A stretch of 64,000 nt of DNA from Stropharia rugosoannulata. Taxonomy: Eukaryota; Basidiomycota; Agaricomycetes; Agaricales; Strophariaceae. The position numbers and the translations under genes are program-made. Location: positions 124,001 through 188,000 of the forward strand of contig JANCIK010000001.1 in the NCBI GenBank assembly GCA_028532985.1, read 5' to 3'. Shown one piece after another: positions 11,501 through 19,258 of the stretch; positions within the stretch are counted from its first letter, which is position 1, and each line of letters starts with the position of its first letter. The notes beneath the pieces are model-generated. The model saw nothing but the letters and a program-made list of their open reading frames with translations. It ran no database searches and was not told the DNA's origin.

Positions 11501-12455
11501 CGCCACATGCGCGCCCCGCAAAGTGTTCCGCTAGACTCTCCGCTGCTGGAGGTAGTCCTGAATGTGCAATGGTTACTGCATTTAACGGTTCGAGACTGTG
11601 CACAATTCTGAACGAGACCCCATCTTTCTTGGTCACTGTAAACCAGCGCGATCGGTACGATGAGCTTGATGGCTCATACGTGCCTGCGCGAATCTTGGTG
11701 GCGATGAATTCACATACGCGCTCATACATCCCAGGTGGTATCGGAATGTTCTTCAATACCCAAGGCGTGTGCTCTACAGTGGGAATGTCTACTGGAGGGA
11801 AGAAGTCCGTACGGAATCTACCCTTCTCTGTGTCATCCCACGCAAACGCCTCGTTCTGCTGCATGAAAACTTGATGTACCAACTTGCGCTCCTCGGACCA
11901 CAGGAAATCCCCTTCATGCGCCTTGTCAATCCCTTCCATGCGCTCAGCAGTGTACCGACCTGTAGGTACGAAGTCTGGCGGATGTGGTGACAATTGCGGC
12001 ATGTCCTTTAGTGGGTCTCCTTTTATCTCCCTCACTATTCTAAACTTCTCTGGTAAATCTTGATAGACGGGCCTGACTTTCTCAGCCACTGGCTTATACT
12101 TCTTTCCTGCGAGCACCGTAACGGTGGTGGCATTCTTGCCAGTCAAGCGCTTACGCGTTACTCCTTGTCTTTTACTAGGGACCTGTTCCTCGTGCGATGC
12201 GCGGAACTGCCCTCTAGGCTCTCCTTTGACTACTTCTTCCTTGCGCCATTCGCGCTGCTGAAAATACTTGTATATTCTTTCTTTCTCATCATCCTCCATC
12301 TTTGCCTCGTGTACTGCTTGAGCCATGTATACATCCCTGAGCTCAGCGCTCCCAAACCGCTTCTTATTCTTTGGTAGCGCGTACCCCGCTATTTCTATTT
12401 TCCCCGTGCGATCATCTCTGTCAAACATCAACGCGACCTCTCCTTGACGCATCAA
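8517..12455 (-). CDS. pol: Element B pol: RT, RNase H and integrase
   Basis: One open frame of about 1,312 codons. The first in-frame ATG is at 12452, and the frame is open a little further upstream, overlapping the protease frame. Reverse transcriptase: first catalytic Asp at about residue 322 (LDLYVGYD) and YIDD at 384-387. RNase H: D557, E601 and D627. Integrase: HHCC zinc module at about 893-932 (HDSLGH...CHVCQ), catalytic D957, D1017 and E1052, then a GPY/F-like segment (RWNGPY). No chromodomain is seen; the tail is acidic. It makes cDNA in cytoplasmic particles and inserts it in the nucleus. All key residues are present. Pol lies in a different frame from protease and probably needs frameshifting or reinitiation. 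Confidence 0.93.
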   Translation of the reverse strand: MMRQGEVALMFDRDDRTGKIEIAGYALPKNKKRFGSAELRDVYMAQAVHEAKMEDDEKERIYKYFQQREWRKEEVVKGEPRGQFRASHEEQVPSKRQGVTRKRLTGKNATTVTVLAGKKYKPVAEKVRPVYQDLPEKFRIVREIKGDPLKDMPQLSPHPPDFVPTGRYTAERMEGIDKAHEGDFLWSEERKLVHQVFMQQNEAFAWDDTEKGRFRTDFFPPVDIPTVEHTPWVLKNIPIPPGMYERVCEFIATKIRAGTYEPSSSSYRSRWFTVTKKDGVSFRIVHSLEPLNAVTIAHSGLPPAAESLAEHFAGRACGGILDLYVGYDERLLAESSRDLTTFQTLFGVLRLVTLPMGWTNSVPIFHEDVAYILCDEMPEVTEPYIDDVPIRGPKTRYELEGGGYETIPENKGIRRFVWEHMLNVNRIVQHMKYSGGTFSGKKSILCAAEIVVVGHLCTYEGRKPAPDKVHAILNWGPCKNISDVRAFMGTMGLLRIYISDYAKRAEHIQRLLRGKEPFEWGPAQQASMDSLKDGARNAHCVKPLDYTLPGPITLAVDTSWRAVGFYIYQQDPQDSKKRVYARFGSILLTEREQRFSQPKRELYGLLRALQACYYWLIGARKLVVETDAKYLKGMLDNPGMGPNATINRWIDKILMYHFQLKHVAGKTFGADGLSRREGQPGDEAYAHSEEDDDQEVGPLKYEKVYENDPDPLDFEEFKEQIDDRGGYLYTGLLNELFEGPPARKLPEARSIGCFQQELERARKETEAEKRAVRDFIQKESVPLVQREYLEKFILAHAIPDSRIEDLEDEEYDERNRTSAGKDMDEKLPMIHYWLQNPTTRPKGMTEREYQNFTRNARNFFLDKDGRMYRRSIDDAHKLVIDQAQRTRMLRSAHDSLGHRGAYATRKLLAERFWWPELERDVYWYVKTCHVCQLRQKTIIQIPRTETHTPSIFQQLHADTMHMSPASNGYNYIVHGRCALSSWAEGRPLKKENARAIAQWIFEDIICCWGCLQEIVTDNGGPFRAALKYLEKKYGITGITISAYNSQANGKIERPHWDIRQMLWKACGGTEGAHKRWSRFFYHVLWADRITVRRGFGCSPFFMVTGAHPILPFDIAEATWLVKLPDRVLTTEELVGYRARALAKHRDTVEEMRARVSKTKRDAIRAFEKKHSAKIRDYVFKPGDVVLMRNSGIESSLNRKMLARWNGPYIVIARKDGGAYLVAEMDGSVLKDKVAAFRLIPYFARRQLRLLDGLDDIIDQTKENLAKMLEAPDYEPAIPKDYIFDEPGVPSGSGALTVEEDEEDDDDWGEEDT

Positions 12456-12466
12456 ATCATCGAGGA

Positions 12467-13738
12467 TTAAAAATCCTGATCTGCGTTAGGGTTTTCCGTC
12501 GTGCCAGGGTCCTGCAACTTAGGTTCGCGCTGCACTATCTTGGGACCACACCCTCGGTTATAGGTGGGTACGACCAATTTGCGCTGTGTGTTGGGGTCGG
12601 TGAGCGTAAGCTCAACCGTCCCATCGCCGCGCGTCTTCACATTGCTCTCCGTGAGGATCTCGAACGGCCGGCCCAAGAGTACCTCATAAGCCGCTGCGCT
12701 GATGACATGTACTTGTAAATACACTGTCAGCCCGTTAAACACAAACGGTACGTTGCGCGCTAAACCCTTGGTGGATTCCACCTGCTTATTCGCGCTCTGC
12801 ATCCGTATAGTGAAGTCCGGGTCCCAACTAAGTCCTAAGCGCTCAGCAGTGTCCTGTGCCATTGACACAATCTGCGACCCACTGTCGAGCAACGTCTCTG
12901 CGTGTCCCTTGCCGTTGATGAGAGGAAATACCGCCTTCAGATGGTGCGATTCGCGCGCCACAATAAGTCCCTTAGGCTTTTCGCCTGGCTGCAGAGTCGA
13001 GACGTACTGCTCGTACGGGTCTTCCATGATGATGGTCCCCGGTTGCAGTCCGCTGCGCTCATCTGAGCAAGTAAGGAAAGTGGCCACTGGTAACTCATCC
13101 ATCTGCATAAACTCCTCTTCCTCTTCTTCTTCTGCTAACCGCGCGATAGCTTCATCTACCTCGCGCTCTTCTTCATCGTAGTCTAATTGTAGTACGCGCA
13201 TCGTGTTCAAATCCAATGGTACCTTTCTTGGTACTATGCGCTCAACGAACTTTCTTCTGAAACCTGCAGTTGATATGCCTAACAATTGACCCTGCGTGAT
13301 CTCAATTTTCTGGTTTTCTAAGTGTTTGAGGACTGCGTCAGCCTGCACCTCATCTTCGATAGGTGCGCGCAGCTTATAGGCCGGCTTCCTCTTCTCTACT
13401 ACAGGTATGGGCTCTTCCCTAACCTTAGGTTTTACTTTCTCCGGAACGCGCAGCGGAGGTACCATTACATATGGCACTGCTGCTGGTCGTGCACTAGGCC
13501 CAGCCTTTGCAGGAACCTCGAACACTACTTTCTTCTTTACTGGTGCGCTGCGCGCACCTTGCTCCTCCACTACTTCTCGCAACTCATCTTCCTCATCATC
13601 ACTCGCGTCCTCAACTGATGCTCTGGGTATATTCTTGATTGGTAACTTCTTGTTTGCGCCCTCCGGGTTCTTGGGTTTATCAGAGCCGCTACGCATAACT
13701 CTGCCCGCGTTTCCCTTCATCAGACTCAATCGAAACCC
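12467..13738 (-). CDS. Element B aspartic protease
   Basis: About 420 codons. A Lys/Glu-rich N-terminal region is followed by a retropepsin-like domain with active-site DSG (about residue 282, LLDSGSQI) and the distal LLGRPF motif. It would process Gag and Pol. The frame is -1 relative to gag and overlaps the gag stop. The first ATG (13720) lies just after that stop, and the slippery heptamer GGGTTTC sits at 13738-13732, so a Gag-protease fusion is likely. It stops at 12467-12469, where pol continues in a further -1 frame. Confidence 0.85.
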   Translation of the reverse strand, partial: GFRLSLMKGNAGRVMRSGSDKPKNPEGANKKLPIKNIPRASVEDASDDEEDELREVVEEQGARSAPVKKKVVFEVPAKAGPSARPAAVPYVMVPPLRVPEKVKPKVREEPIPVVEKRKPAYKLRAPIEDEVQADAVLKHLENQKIEITQGQLLGISTAGFRRKFVERIVPRKVPLDLNTMRVLQLDYDEEEREVDEAIARLAEEEEEEEFMQMDELPVATFLTCSDERSGLQPGTIIMEDPYEQYVSTLQPGEKPKGLIVARESHHLKAVFPLINGKGHAETLLDSGSQIVSMAQDTAERLGLSWDPDFTIRMQSANKQVESTKGLARNVPFVFNGLTVYLQVHVISAAAYEVLLGRPFEILTESNVKTRGDGTVELTLTDPNTQRKLVVPTYNRGCGPKIVQREPKLQDPGTTENPNADQDF

Positions 13739-15678
13739 TGACTGAGTGCAGCGTCACGTTCGGCTTTCATAGTCGCTATTAACTGACGCTGTTCCTCTAT
13801 CACTTCCTCAGGCGTCTTAGCAGATGCGCGCTCCTTCAGAAACGCCTTCTTACTCTCCAGCTCTTGCTGAAGTGCGCGTATCTGCTCCTCATAGGTCTCA
13901 TCCAAGGAACTGGCCGGTTGGTACATCTGTGAATATACCATGCTAGGAGGCATACCCATGTATGAGGGATGGACAGGTGCCATATACGCTTGCTGCGCAG
14001 GCTGCCCGTTCTTCTTATGCCATTCATCGACGCGCTCTTTAATCGCGCGCGAAGGGTCCCAGGGTATCGACGACCCGTCAGGTAGCTGTAAGCGCCCCGC
14101 CTCTGTGATGACAATCCTTCCAGCTGACAAGTCTTGCTGCCGTACGATGCACTCAGCAACCACATGTCCCGTCTGCTTGCAGTAGAAGCAACGGGGCTCC
14201 GGGCGTTGTTGGTATTGGAAAGGCCTAGGCGGTGGTCCACCGAAACCTGGTGCGCTCATGGGCATCATGGGGGCTACTGGTTGTACAGGCACCGACATCG
14301 GTGCGGCGCGCGCAGCCATGACATTGCGAATAATGTCCTCTAATTCCTTCTTACTCGACTCCTTCGACTTCGCCACCGTCTTCTCTACTAACGATAAGGT
14401 ATCCTTGAAGGAGGCGACGAACCCTTTCAGGTCCTCAATCTCTCCGCGCAGCGAACCAACATCCGCAGCCTCAGTCTTGATGGCGGGCACCGGCATAAGT
14501 CCATCAGTGCTATCGCGCCCTAGGCTCAGCGTAGTGCTTGGGTTCTTAGTACGGGCCATTTGTTCCGCCATCTCGGCTACTTGTTTGAGAGGATACATGT
14601 CCTCGGTGCGCGCTTCTACCGTCACCCCAGTAGGTGTGGTGAACTGTATATTGCGCTCGGTCAAGAACTTGTCGAACGATGCGCGCGTCGTGTAATCAAT
14701 GTCCAGTTTATTAAACAATCGATCCCTGAACCCCGCAGTGAGACTATTGGTGAAGTAAGTCACCAAGGTATGATTCGCGAGCAGGGTAGGCGCCTTCGTG
14801 AGCTTAGCGGCCTCGGCCAAGAATGCGCGCTTAAAGTCCAGCAACACCTGGAGGTCTTCCTCCGAGATGCGCTGATTCTCCTTGCAGAGCTTCTTGAGCC
14901 GCGCAATGGACCCTGTCTGAATGCTGATCACCTCCGGGTACTCGTTGAGAATCATTTTCTTGAGCTCCGCGTACCCCTTGGTATCATAACCTGGTAAATT
15001 CTTCCACTCCTCCGCCGTCTGCATGGGTACATATTTGATTACATATCCTCTCTTCTCATCGTCCTCCGTCACCTCCGCGCGCTTAAACCAATCCTCCAGG
15101 TCCTCGAAGTACTGCGGCAGCTCATCGCGCTCTGCAGCAGGATCGAAGCTCGGCGCGCCGCGCGCACCGCGTACTGGCATGGACATATCCTTAGGCATAG
15201 TTTCTGGTTCTCGTGGGGGTGAATTTCGTTCGCTTCCTGAAAGATCTGACAAGTCTCCTTCAAATATATCTCTCGCTACGCGCTCTGCTTCACTTTCGCT
15301 ATTTTCCACCGTGCGCTGCGCGGATGTCTTAGCAGTTCCAAATACTTCCGAGAATGGAGGAGGGGTGTCTTGGGTAGCTTGGCTATCAGAAGTACCGAAT
15401 GGTGCGGTTTCAAGTGTAATATCACCGTCCACTAATTGGTCTTCTGATTCAATGCCAGATGGTGGTCCCCAAAATCCACTAGTCCCTACTCTTAATTCCG
15501 AGTCGCTTTCGGTGAGCGCACCTGGGATGCGCTGCGCTAATCCCTGAGTCTCGATCTGCAACTGCGCTTCCTCCCTTGCTCTTTTCTTTGCTTTTCTGTC
15601 TTGCGTCGGTGTAATTACCAACGGCTCTACCAGCTCAGCGTCTTTCTTGCTCCTCGTGGTTCTCTCGCGTGAAGGCAC
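13726..15678 (-). CDS. gag: Element B Gag
   Basis: A frame of about 650 codons. After a Ser/Glu/Pro-rich region, a capsid-like helical domain spans about residues 180-345, followed by a coiled stretch (410-455) and a CCHC zinc knuckle at 497-510 (CFYC...GHVVAEC). It would form the particle shell and bind the RNA. No ATG is in frame before codon 161 (15198). The start is therefore either that ATG, which resembles the shorter N-terminus of element A Gag, or a non-AUG or spliced start. It overlaps protease in the -1 frame. Confidence 0.88.
   Translation of the reverse strand: MPSRERTTRSKKDAELVEPLVITPTQDRKAKKRAREEAQLQIETQGLAQRIPGALTESDSELRVGTSGFWGPPSGIESEDQLVDGDITLETAPFGTSDSQATQDTPPPFSEVFGTAKTSAQRTVENSESEAERVARDIFEGDLSDLSGSERNSPPREPETMPKDMSMPVRGARGAPSFDPAAERDELPQYFEDLEDWFKRAEVTEDDEKRGYVIKYVPMQTAEEWKNLPGYDTKGYAELKKMILNEYPEVISIQTGSIARLKKLCKENQRISEEDLQVLLDFKRAFLAEAAKLTKAPTLLANHTLVTYFTNSLTAGFRDRLFNKLDIDYTTRASFDKFLTERNIQFTTPTGVTVEARTEDMYPLKQVAEMAEQMARTKNPSTTLSLGRDSTDGLMPVPAIKTEAADVGSLRGEIEDLKGFVASFKDTLSLVEKTVAKSKESSKKELEDIIRNVMAARAAPMSVPVQPVAPMMPMSAPGFGGPPPRPFQYQQRPEPRCFYCKQTGHVVAECIVRQQDLSAGRIVITEAGRLQLPDGSSIPWDPSRAIKERVDEWHKKNGQPAQQAYMAPVHPSYMGMPPSMVYSQMYQPASSLDETYEEQIRALQQELESKKAFLKERASAKTPEEVIEEQRQLIATMKAERDAALSQGFD
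13732..13738 (-). promoter_or_regulatory. Candidate -1 frameshift site (GGGTTTC) at the gag/protease junction
   Basis: In the gag frame the minus strand reads G GGT TTC, a canonical X XXY YYZ heptamer, two codons before the gag stop at 13728-13726. Slipping back one base enters exactly the protease frame. Match and position are seen directly; use of the site is inferred. Confidence 0.6.
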
Positions 15679-15843
15679 CGTTCCAAAGGATGGTCTGGCT
15701 TCTTCTGGCTCGGCGAGCGATGAAGGTGCAGGAAATTTGCCTCGCTTATTACTCGTCCCCGTTTTGTTTGAAATTTTTGTAATTTATTTGTAATAGGCGC
15801 AAGCCGTAGTTCCCGAAACACTAAATGAGATTTCTGAACCTTC

Positions 15844-15861
15844 CCCTCGCGGTGGGCTCCA
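15844..15861 (-). other. Element B primer-binding site
   Basis: Two bases inside the 5' LTR the minus strand reads TGGAGCCCACCGCGAGGG, complementary to a tRNA 3' end that finishes ...GGGCTCCA. A U before CCA fits eukaryotic tRNA-Cys, but I cannot assign the tRNA firmly. The identical 18 bases occur in element A at 21311-21328. Confidence 0.8.
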
Positions 15862-15863
15862 GA

Positions 15864-17078
15864 TGAGAGGTCTACTGCGTAGCTAGACTCGAAATCGCGA
15901 AACACAACACACACACACACCCAGCGGAGCGAGATCCTATCCCTTAGATCGAGCGAACGCCCTCAACTAAATGGTAGTATAATCTATGCTCTGCTCTGGT
16001 TCCCGTTCTGGGCGTGCGATGCGCGCACCTCGTGTCCTCTAGTCTTTGTAATAGCAAGTAGTGCCTGCAAGTTCGTTTGTAAGGAGGGGTTTAATTCTAG
16101 TAAATCTCGGATAGAGCCCGGTTGCTAGCAGCGTGCGCCAAGCAAAATGATAAATGAAATAAGTTGTTTTTAGCAAACGGCTTCGCTGCGCGCACTTCCG
16201 GGTCCGGTGACCGCGTACGATGCGCGGACTCTCCAAAGTCCAATAATCCAAGACTCTCCAAAGTCTTTCACCCAGCGGTGCAGTCTCACAGTCTAAACAC
16301 TACAGTGCGAGTTTCCGTACACGGTTGTACTGACTCCTCACTGAGCTCTCCAAATGACCCGGTGGTCAGAAGCTATCCAAAACTCCTATGATTCACAAAC
16401 ACTTCACAGTTAAAACCCTAACAAAAGCTAAACACAGCCCACTGACGGCCTGGGACAGAACCCAGCACACAGATCTAGTGGGTAGACAATTGCTTAGATT
16501 ACTATAGACAAGGATACAGGTTTATATGCGATGCGCGCATGTGTACTAATGATAAGGTAAAGTAAATACTAGCAACGCGCGGCCAAAGGCCCGTGCATCG
16601 CATCCGGGCTTCCCTTCGAGTGTCCTGATCCCTTGGCATTCGCTGCGCGCATGTCGTTCATTCCCTCGGGCTTTTGCGCGTCTTTTGATGCGCGCCGCCA
16701 CGGTCACATGATGTGTGGACTTAGACAAATTCTGCCTTTGCGATGCGCGCATATGAGATACGCGCACAGCCCTTCACACTGCCTTTGGTATCCGCTCAGC
16801 TGTACTCACACCGCTCTTTGCTGGTGCTTAACCGTTCTACGCTTTTCCCAATCGCTCGTACAGACGGCCAAACTATGCACTCTATACTGTGCAGCTCGCT
16901 GACCAATCCTTCTCGCGATACGGTGCGCGCAGGCGCTTGTAGTCATGATGCTCGCGCGCTGATAGCTATAGACTATGAGGCAGGCTCAACTCTAGTCTCT
17001 CTGTGTTTCCCGCGCGCAGCTATCCCACTAACAGACCTTCTAACTGTTTACACCCGTAGCCAAAAAGCAGCCCTGTCA
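15864..17078 (-). repeat. Element B LTR (5' LTR in element orientation)
   Basis: A direct copy of 1231-2445, same length, no differences seen. It carries the six TGCGCGCA copies (16020, 16187, 16532, 16644, 16744, 16924) and drives the gag-pol strand. It is followed on the right by the CCGG duplication and the RNase H side of element A. Confidence 0.95.
16521..16526 (-). promoter_or_regulatory. Probable TATA box for gag-pol transcription in the B LTR
   Basis: The minus strand reads ATGCGCGCATCGCATATAAA: a perfect 10-bp palindrome containing TGCGCGCA lies only 4-5 bp upstream of TATAAA. The same arrangement exists in the other LTR at 1888-1906. The placement beside the likely core promoter suggests the palindrome may be a regulator site. 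Confidence 0.5.
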
Positions 17079-17082
17079 CCGG

Positions 17083-18768
17083 TATTTTCTTCTGTACCAT
17101 GGACATGTGAGTGAATTTCCGATCGTCATTTTTGTTTAAGACCCAGATTCCGAAGCCGCATGCCCTGTCGATCCAGTCTTCTACTTCTTCTTCGGAATCT
17201 TCTTGAGGATCTAATTCTGATCGTCTCCTTCTTGACAGACCGTCAGGTGAATGTGATTTTCCAGGGACGTGTTCTAGCTTGAAGTCAAACAAAAGTATGG
17301 CGGCTATCCAGCGATTTATCGTAGCATTAGGTTGTATATCGGGGTTGTTTAACATTCCCTTGAGGTAACTCGCATCAGTCCTGACTATCAAGTTTTCCAC
17401 TCCAACCAGGTATATCCGATACGCTCTAAGGCTGCGAAATAGGCCATATAACTCAATCTTGGCTTGTGAGTATCTTGATTCTCTTTCGTTCCAGGTTATA
17501 GAACCAAACCGCGCAGGATGTTCCTTTCCGTCTTCTTTAACCTGAGATAAAATAAAACCCACGGCTATGTTGCTTGAGTCCACCTCCATTATTATCTGTC
17601 CTTCGGATTCATAGTCCAATGCCGTTAATGCTGGAGACTGAATTAAGAGACACTTTAAACTGTCCATTGCTTCTTGTTCTCTTTGTCCCCATGTGAATTC
17701 AACGTCCTTCTTTGTTAGTTCAGTTAACGGTCTTGAATGCATTGCATAATCTTTTATAAAGATACGCATTACACCCAATGTTCCCAAGAATGAGCAAACT
17801 TCTGTCAAGTTTTCACAAGGTTTCCAATCCCTGATAACTCTGACTTTTGACTCATCAACCGTCCTCCCTTGGATGCTGCACATATGGCCAACAACATTAA
17901 TTCTTGGTACAGCCAAAAAGGATTTTGAGGCATTGAAGGTTCCTCCAGCATGCTGTATCCTTTGAATGATGCGATGTACGTTGTTCAAATGTTCCCAGAC
18001 AAATCTTCTGATACCAGGGTTTTCGGAAATCGTTTCATAGACCCCATTCATATCTTGATAATAAGATCGTGGTCCTTTGACCGGTACATCGTCCACAAAA
18101 GGTGCTGTAAATTCAGGAATCTCAGGCTCCAAGATAAATGACACATCTCCCTGTTGGACTTGAACCGAATTTGTAAATCCTTGTGGTAGACAGGTTAATC
18201 TTAGGTTTCCGATAGGCGAAGAGAACATAGTATAATCTCTTGAATCTTGATGAAGAACCCAATGGTCAAATCCTACAAACAAATCAAACATGGCATAGAT
18301 AGTTCTTCCACCGAAAGATTCCGCATAAAGTTCTACAACTGGCGGTAGAGCTGAGTCTTTTATGGTTACTGCATTCAACCTTCTCAGGTCATGCACTACC
18401 CGTATTGCTCCGCTTTTCTTTGGTACATATAGGATCCTGGACCGATAAGGTGAACTAGAAGGTTCATATACTTTGCTTGCGACTTTATCTTGAAAAATTC
18501 TCGTGACTTCTTTAGCGATGCCTGGAGGTATTGGTATCGGTTTTTCCGCCCATGGTTCATGTGGTACAACGGGTATCTTTAGAGGTTCAAAATAGTCTTC
18601 TCTGAAGGCACCTTTCTCCATCTCATTCCAGGCGAATCCCATCTCATGTTCTTTAATGATCCATTGAACTAGACGAGCTTCATCCGGTGTCAAGAAGCCA
18701 TCTTCATTTATGTTCCAGGCGTCCATTCGTTCTTTAGTATAGCATATTCCCGGTTCAATATGGTCCAC
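17083..18768 (-). pseudogene. Element A pol, RT and RNase H part
   Basis: The open frame begins right after a frameshift. The RT core is visible (LRRLNAVT, LFVGFD for the first Asp, FVDD for the catalytic pair), followed by RNase H (MEVDSS, IELYGL, VRTDASYL) and the usual GLSRR end. It is homologous to the B pol throughout. It has lost its continuous link to the upstream pre-RT segment: one extra T in the CCCTTTTAAAG run near 18770 moves the frame. It is cut at 17083 by element B, whose LTR supplies an artificial C-terminus. Confidence 0.9.
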
Positions 18769-18769
18769 T

Positions 18770-19258
18770 TTAAAAGGGTAACAGTTTCATATTAGCCAGA
18801 GGATCCGATGGGATTCTTCTAATAACACGATATTCTTCGGGAAGTGTAGTTGACACAGGAAACGTCCGTCTTGCCACAGGTTTATATTTCTTCCTGGCTT
18901 TTATTATTAGTGCTCTTTGTTGAAAAGAGTAAGCATAAGTTTTCTGTAAACATTGGCCAATAAATCTAGCTGAAACTTCAAAATTAAAATTAGTAGGGTA
19001 TATTTCATGGTATGATGATCCTCTTTCATCATCTATTCTTGCCGCAAATAAGGGAGTTATAAATCGTCCAAATGATAGTGCTGAAGGAATATCCTTCTCT
19101 TGCTGTTCATGTCGTTTCTTGTGCACTATATTTAACATGAACATCTTTCCCGACTGTTTTAATTCAGTCGGGATTCTGGAAAATCCGCTAACTCTTTTTC
19201 GGAAACCTTGTTCCTGGGCTGAGTTGGAATAGTAACCACCTTTTGCGTGTTGGGGCAA
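18770..19258 (-). pseudogene. Element A pol, N-terminal segment
   Basis: A frame of about 160 codons in the -1 frame relative to gag-protease, overlapping its last 100 bp. It matches the first 160 residues of the B pol in order, including ARKKYKPVA and DPL.NM. In an intact relative it would run directly into RT; here it stops at 18770 because of the one-base shift. This is a disrupted part of pol, not a separate gene. Confidence 0.8.

Larger units (their letters stand above)
1231..17078 (-). mobile_element. 15.8-kb Ty3/Gypsy retrotransposon B carrying antisense spliced genes
   Basis: The element is bounded by two 1,215-bp direct LTRs (TG...CA) at an offset of exactly 14,633 bp, with CCGG duplicated on both sides. 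In minus orientation it has LTR, PBS, gag, protease, pol (RT, RNase H, integrase), a 6-kb block of three plus-strand genes, polypurine tract and LTR. Gag, protease and pol are all open. I saw no LTR differences: equal length, and several identical translations in both. It is therefore young and possibly active. The non-viral block between pol and the 3' LTR, on the opposite strand and with introns, is unusual. TGCGCGCA is strongly over-represented across the element. Confidence 0.95.

Noticed and set aside
8956..15547. Many plus-strand frames of 80-175 codons opposite gag, protease and pol of element B
   Set aside because: They lie antisense to strongly conserved retroviral domains, have no motif and no splicing logic; they are shadows.
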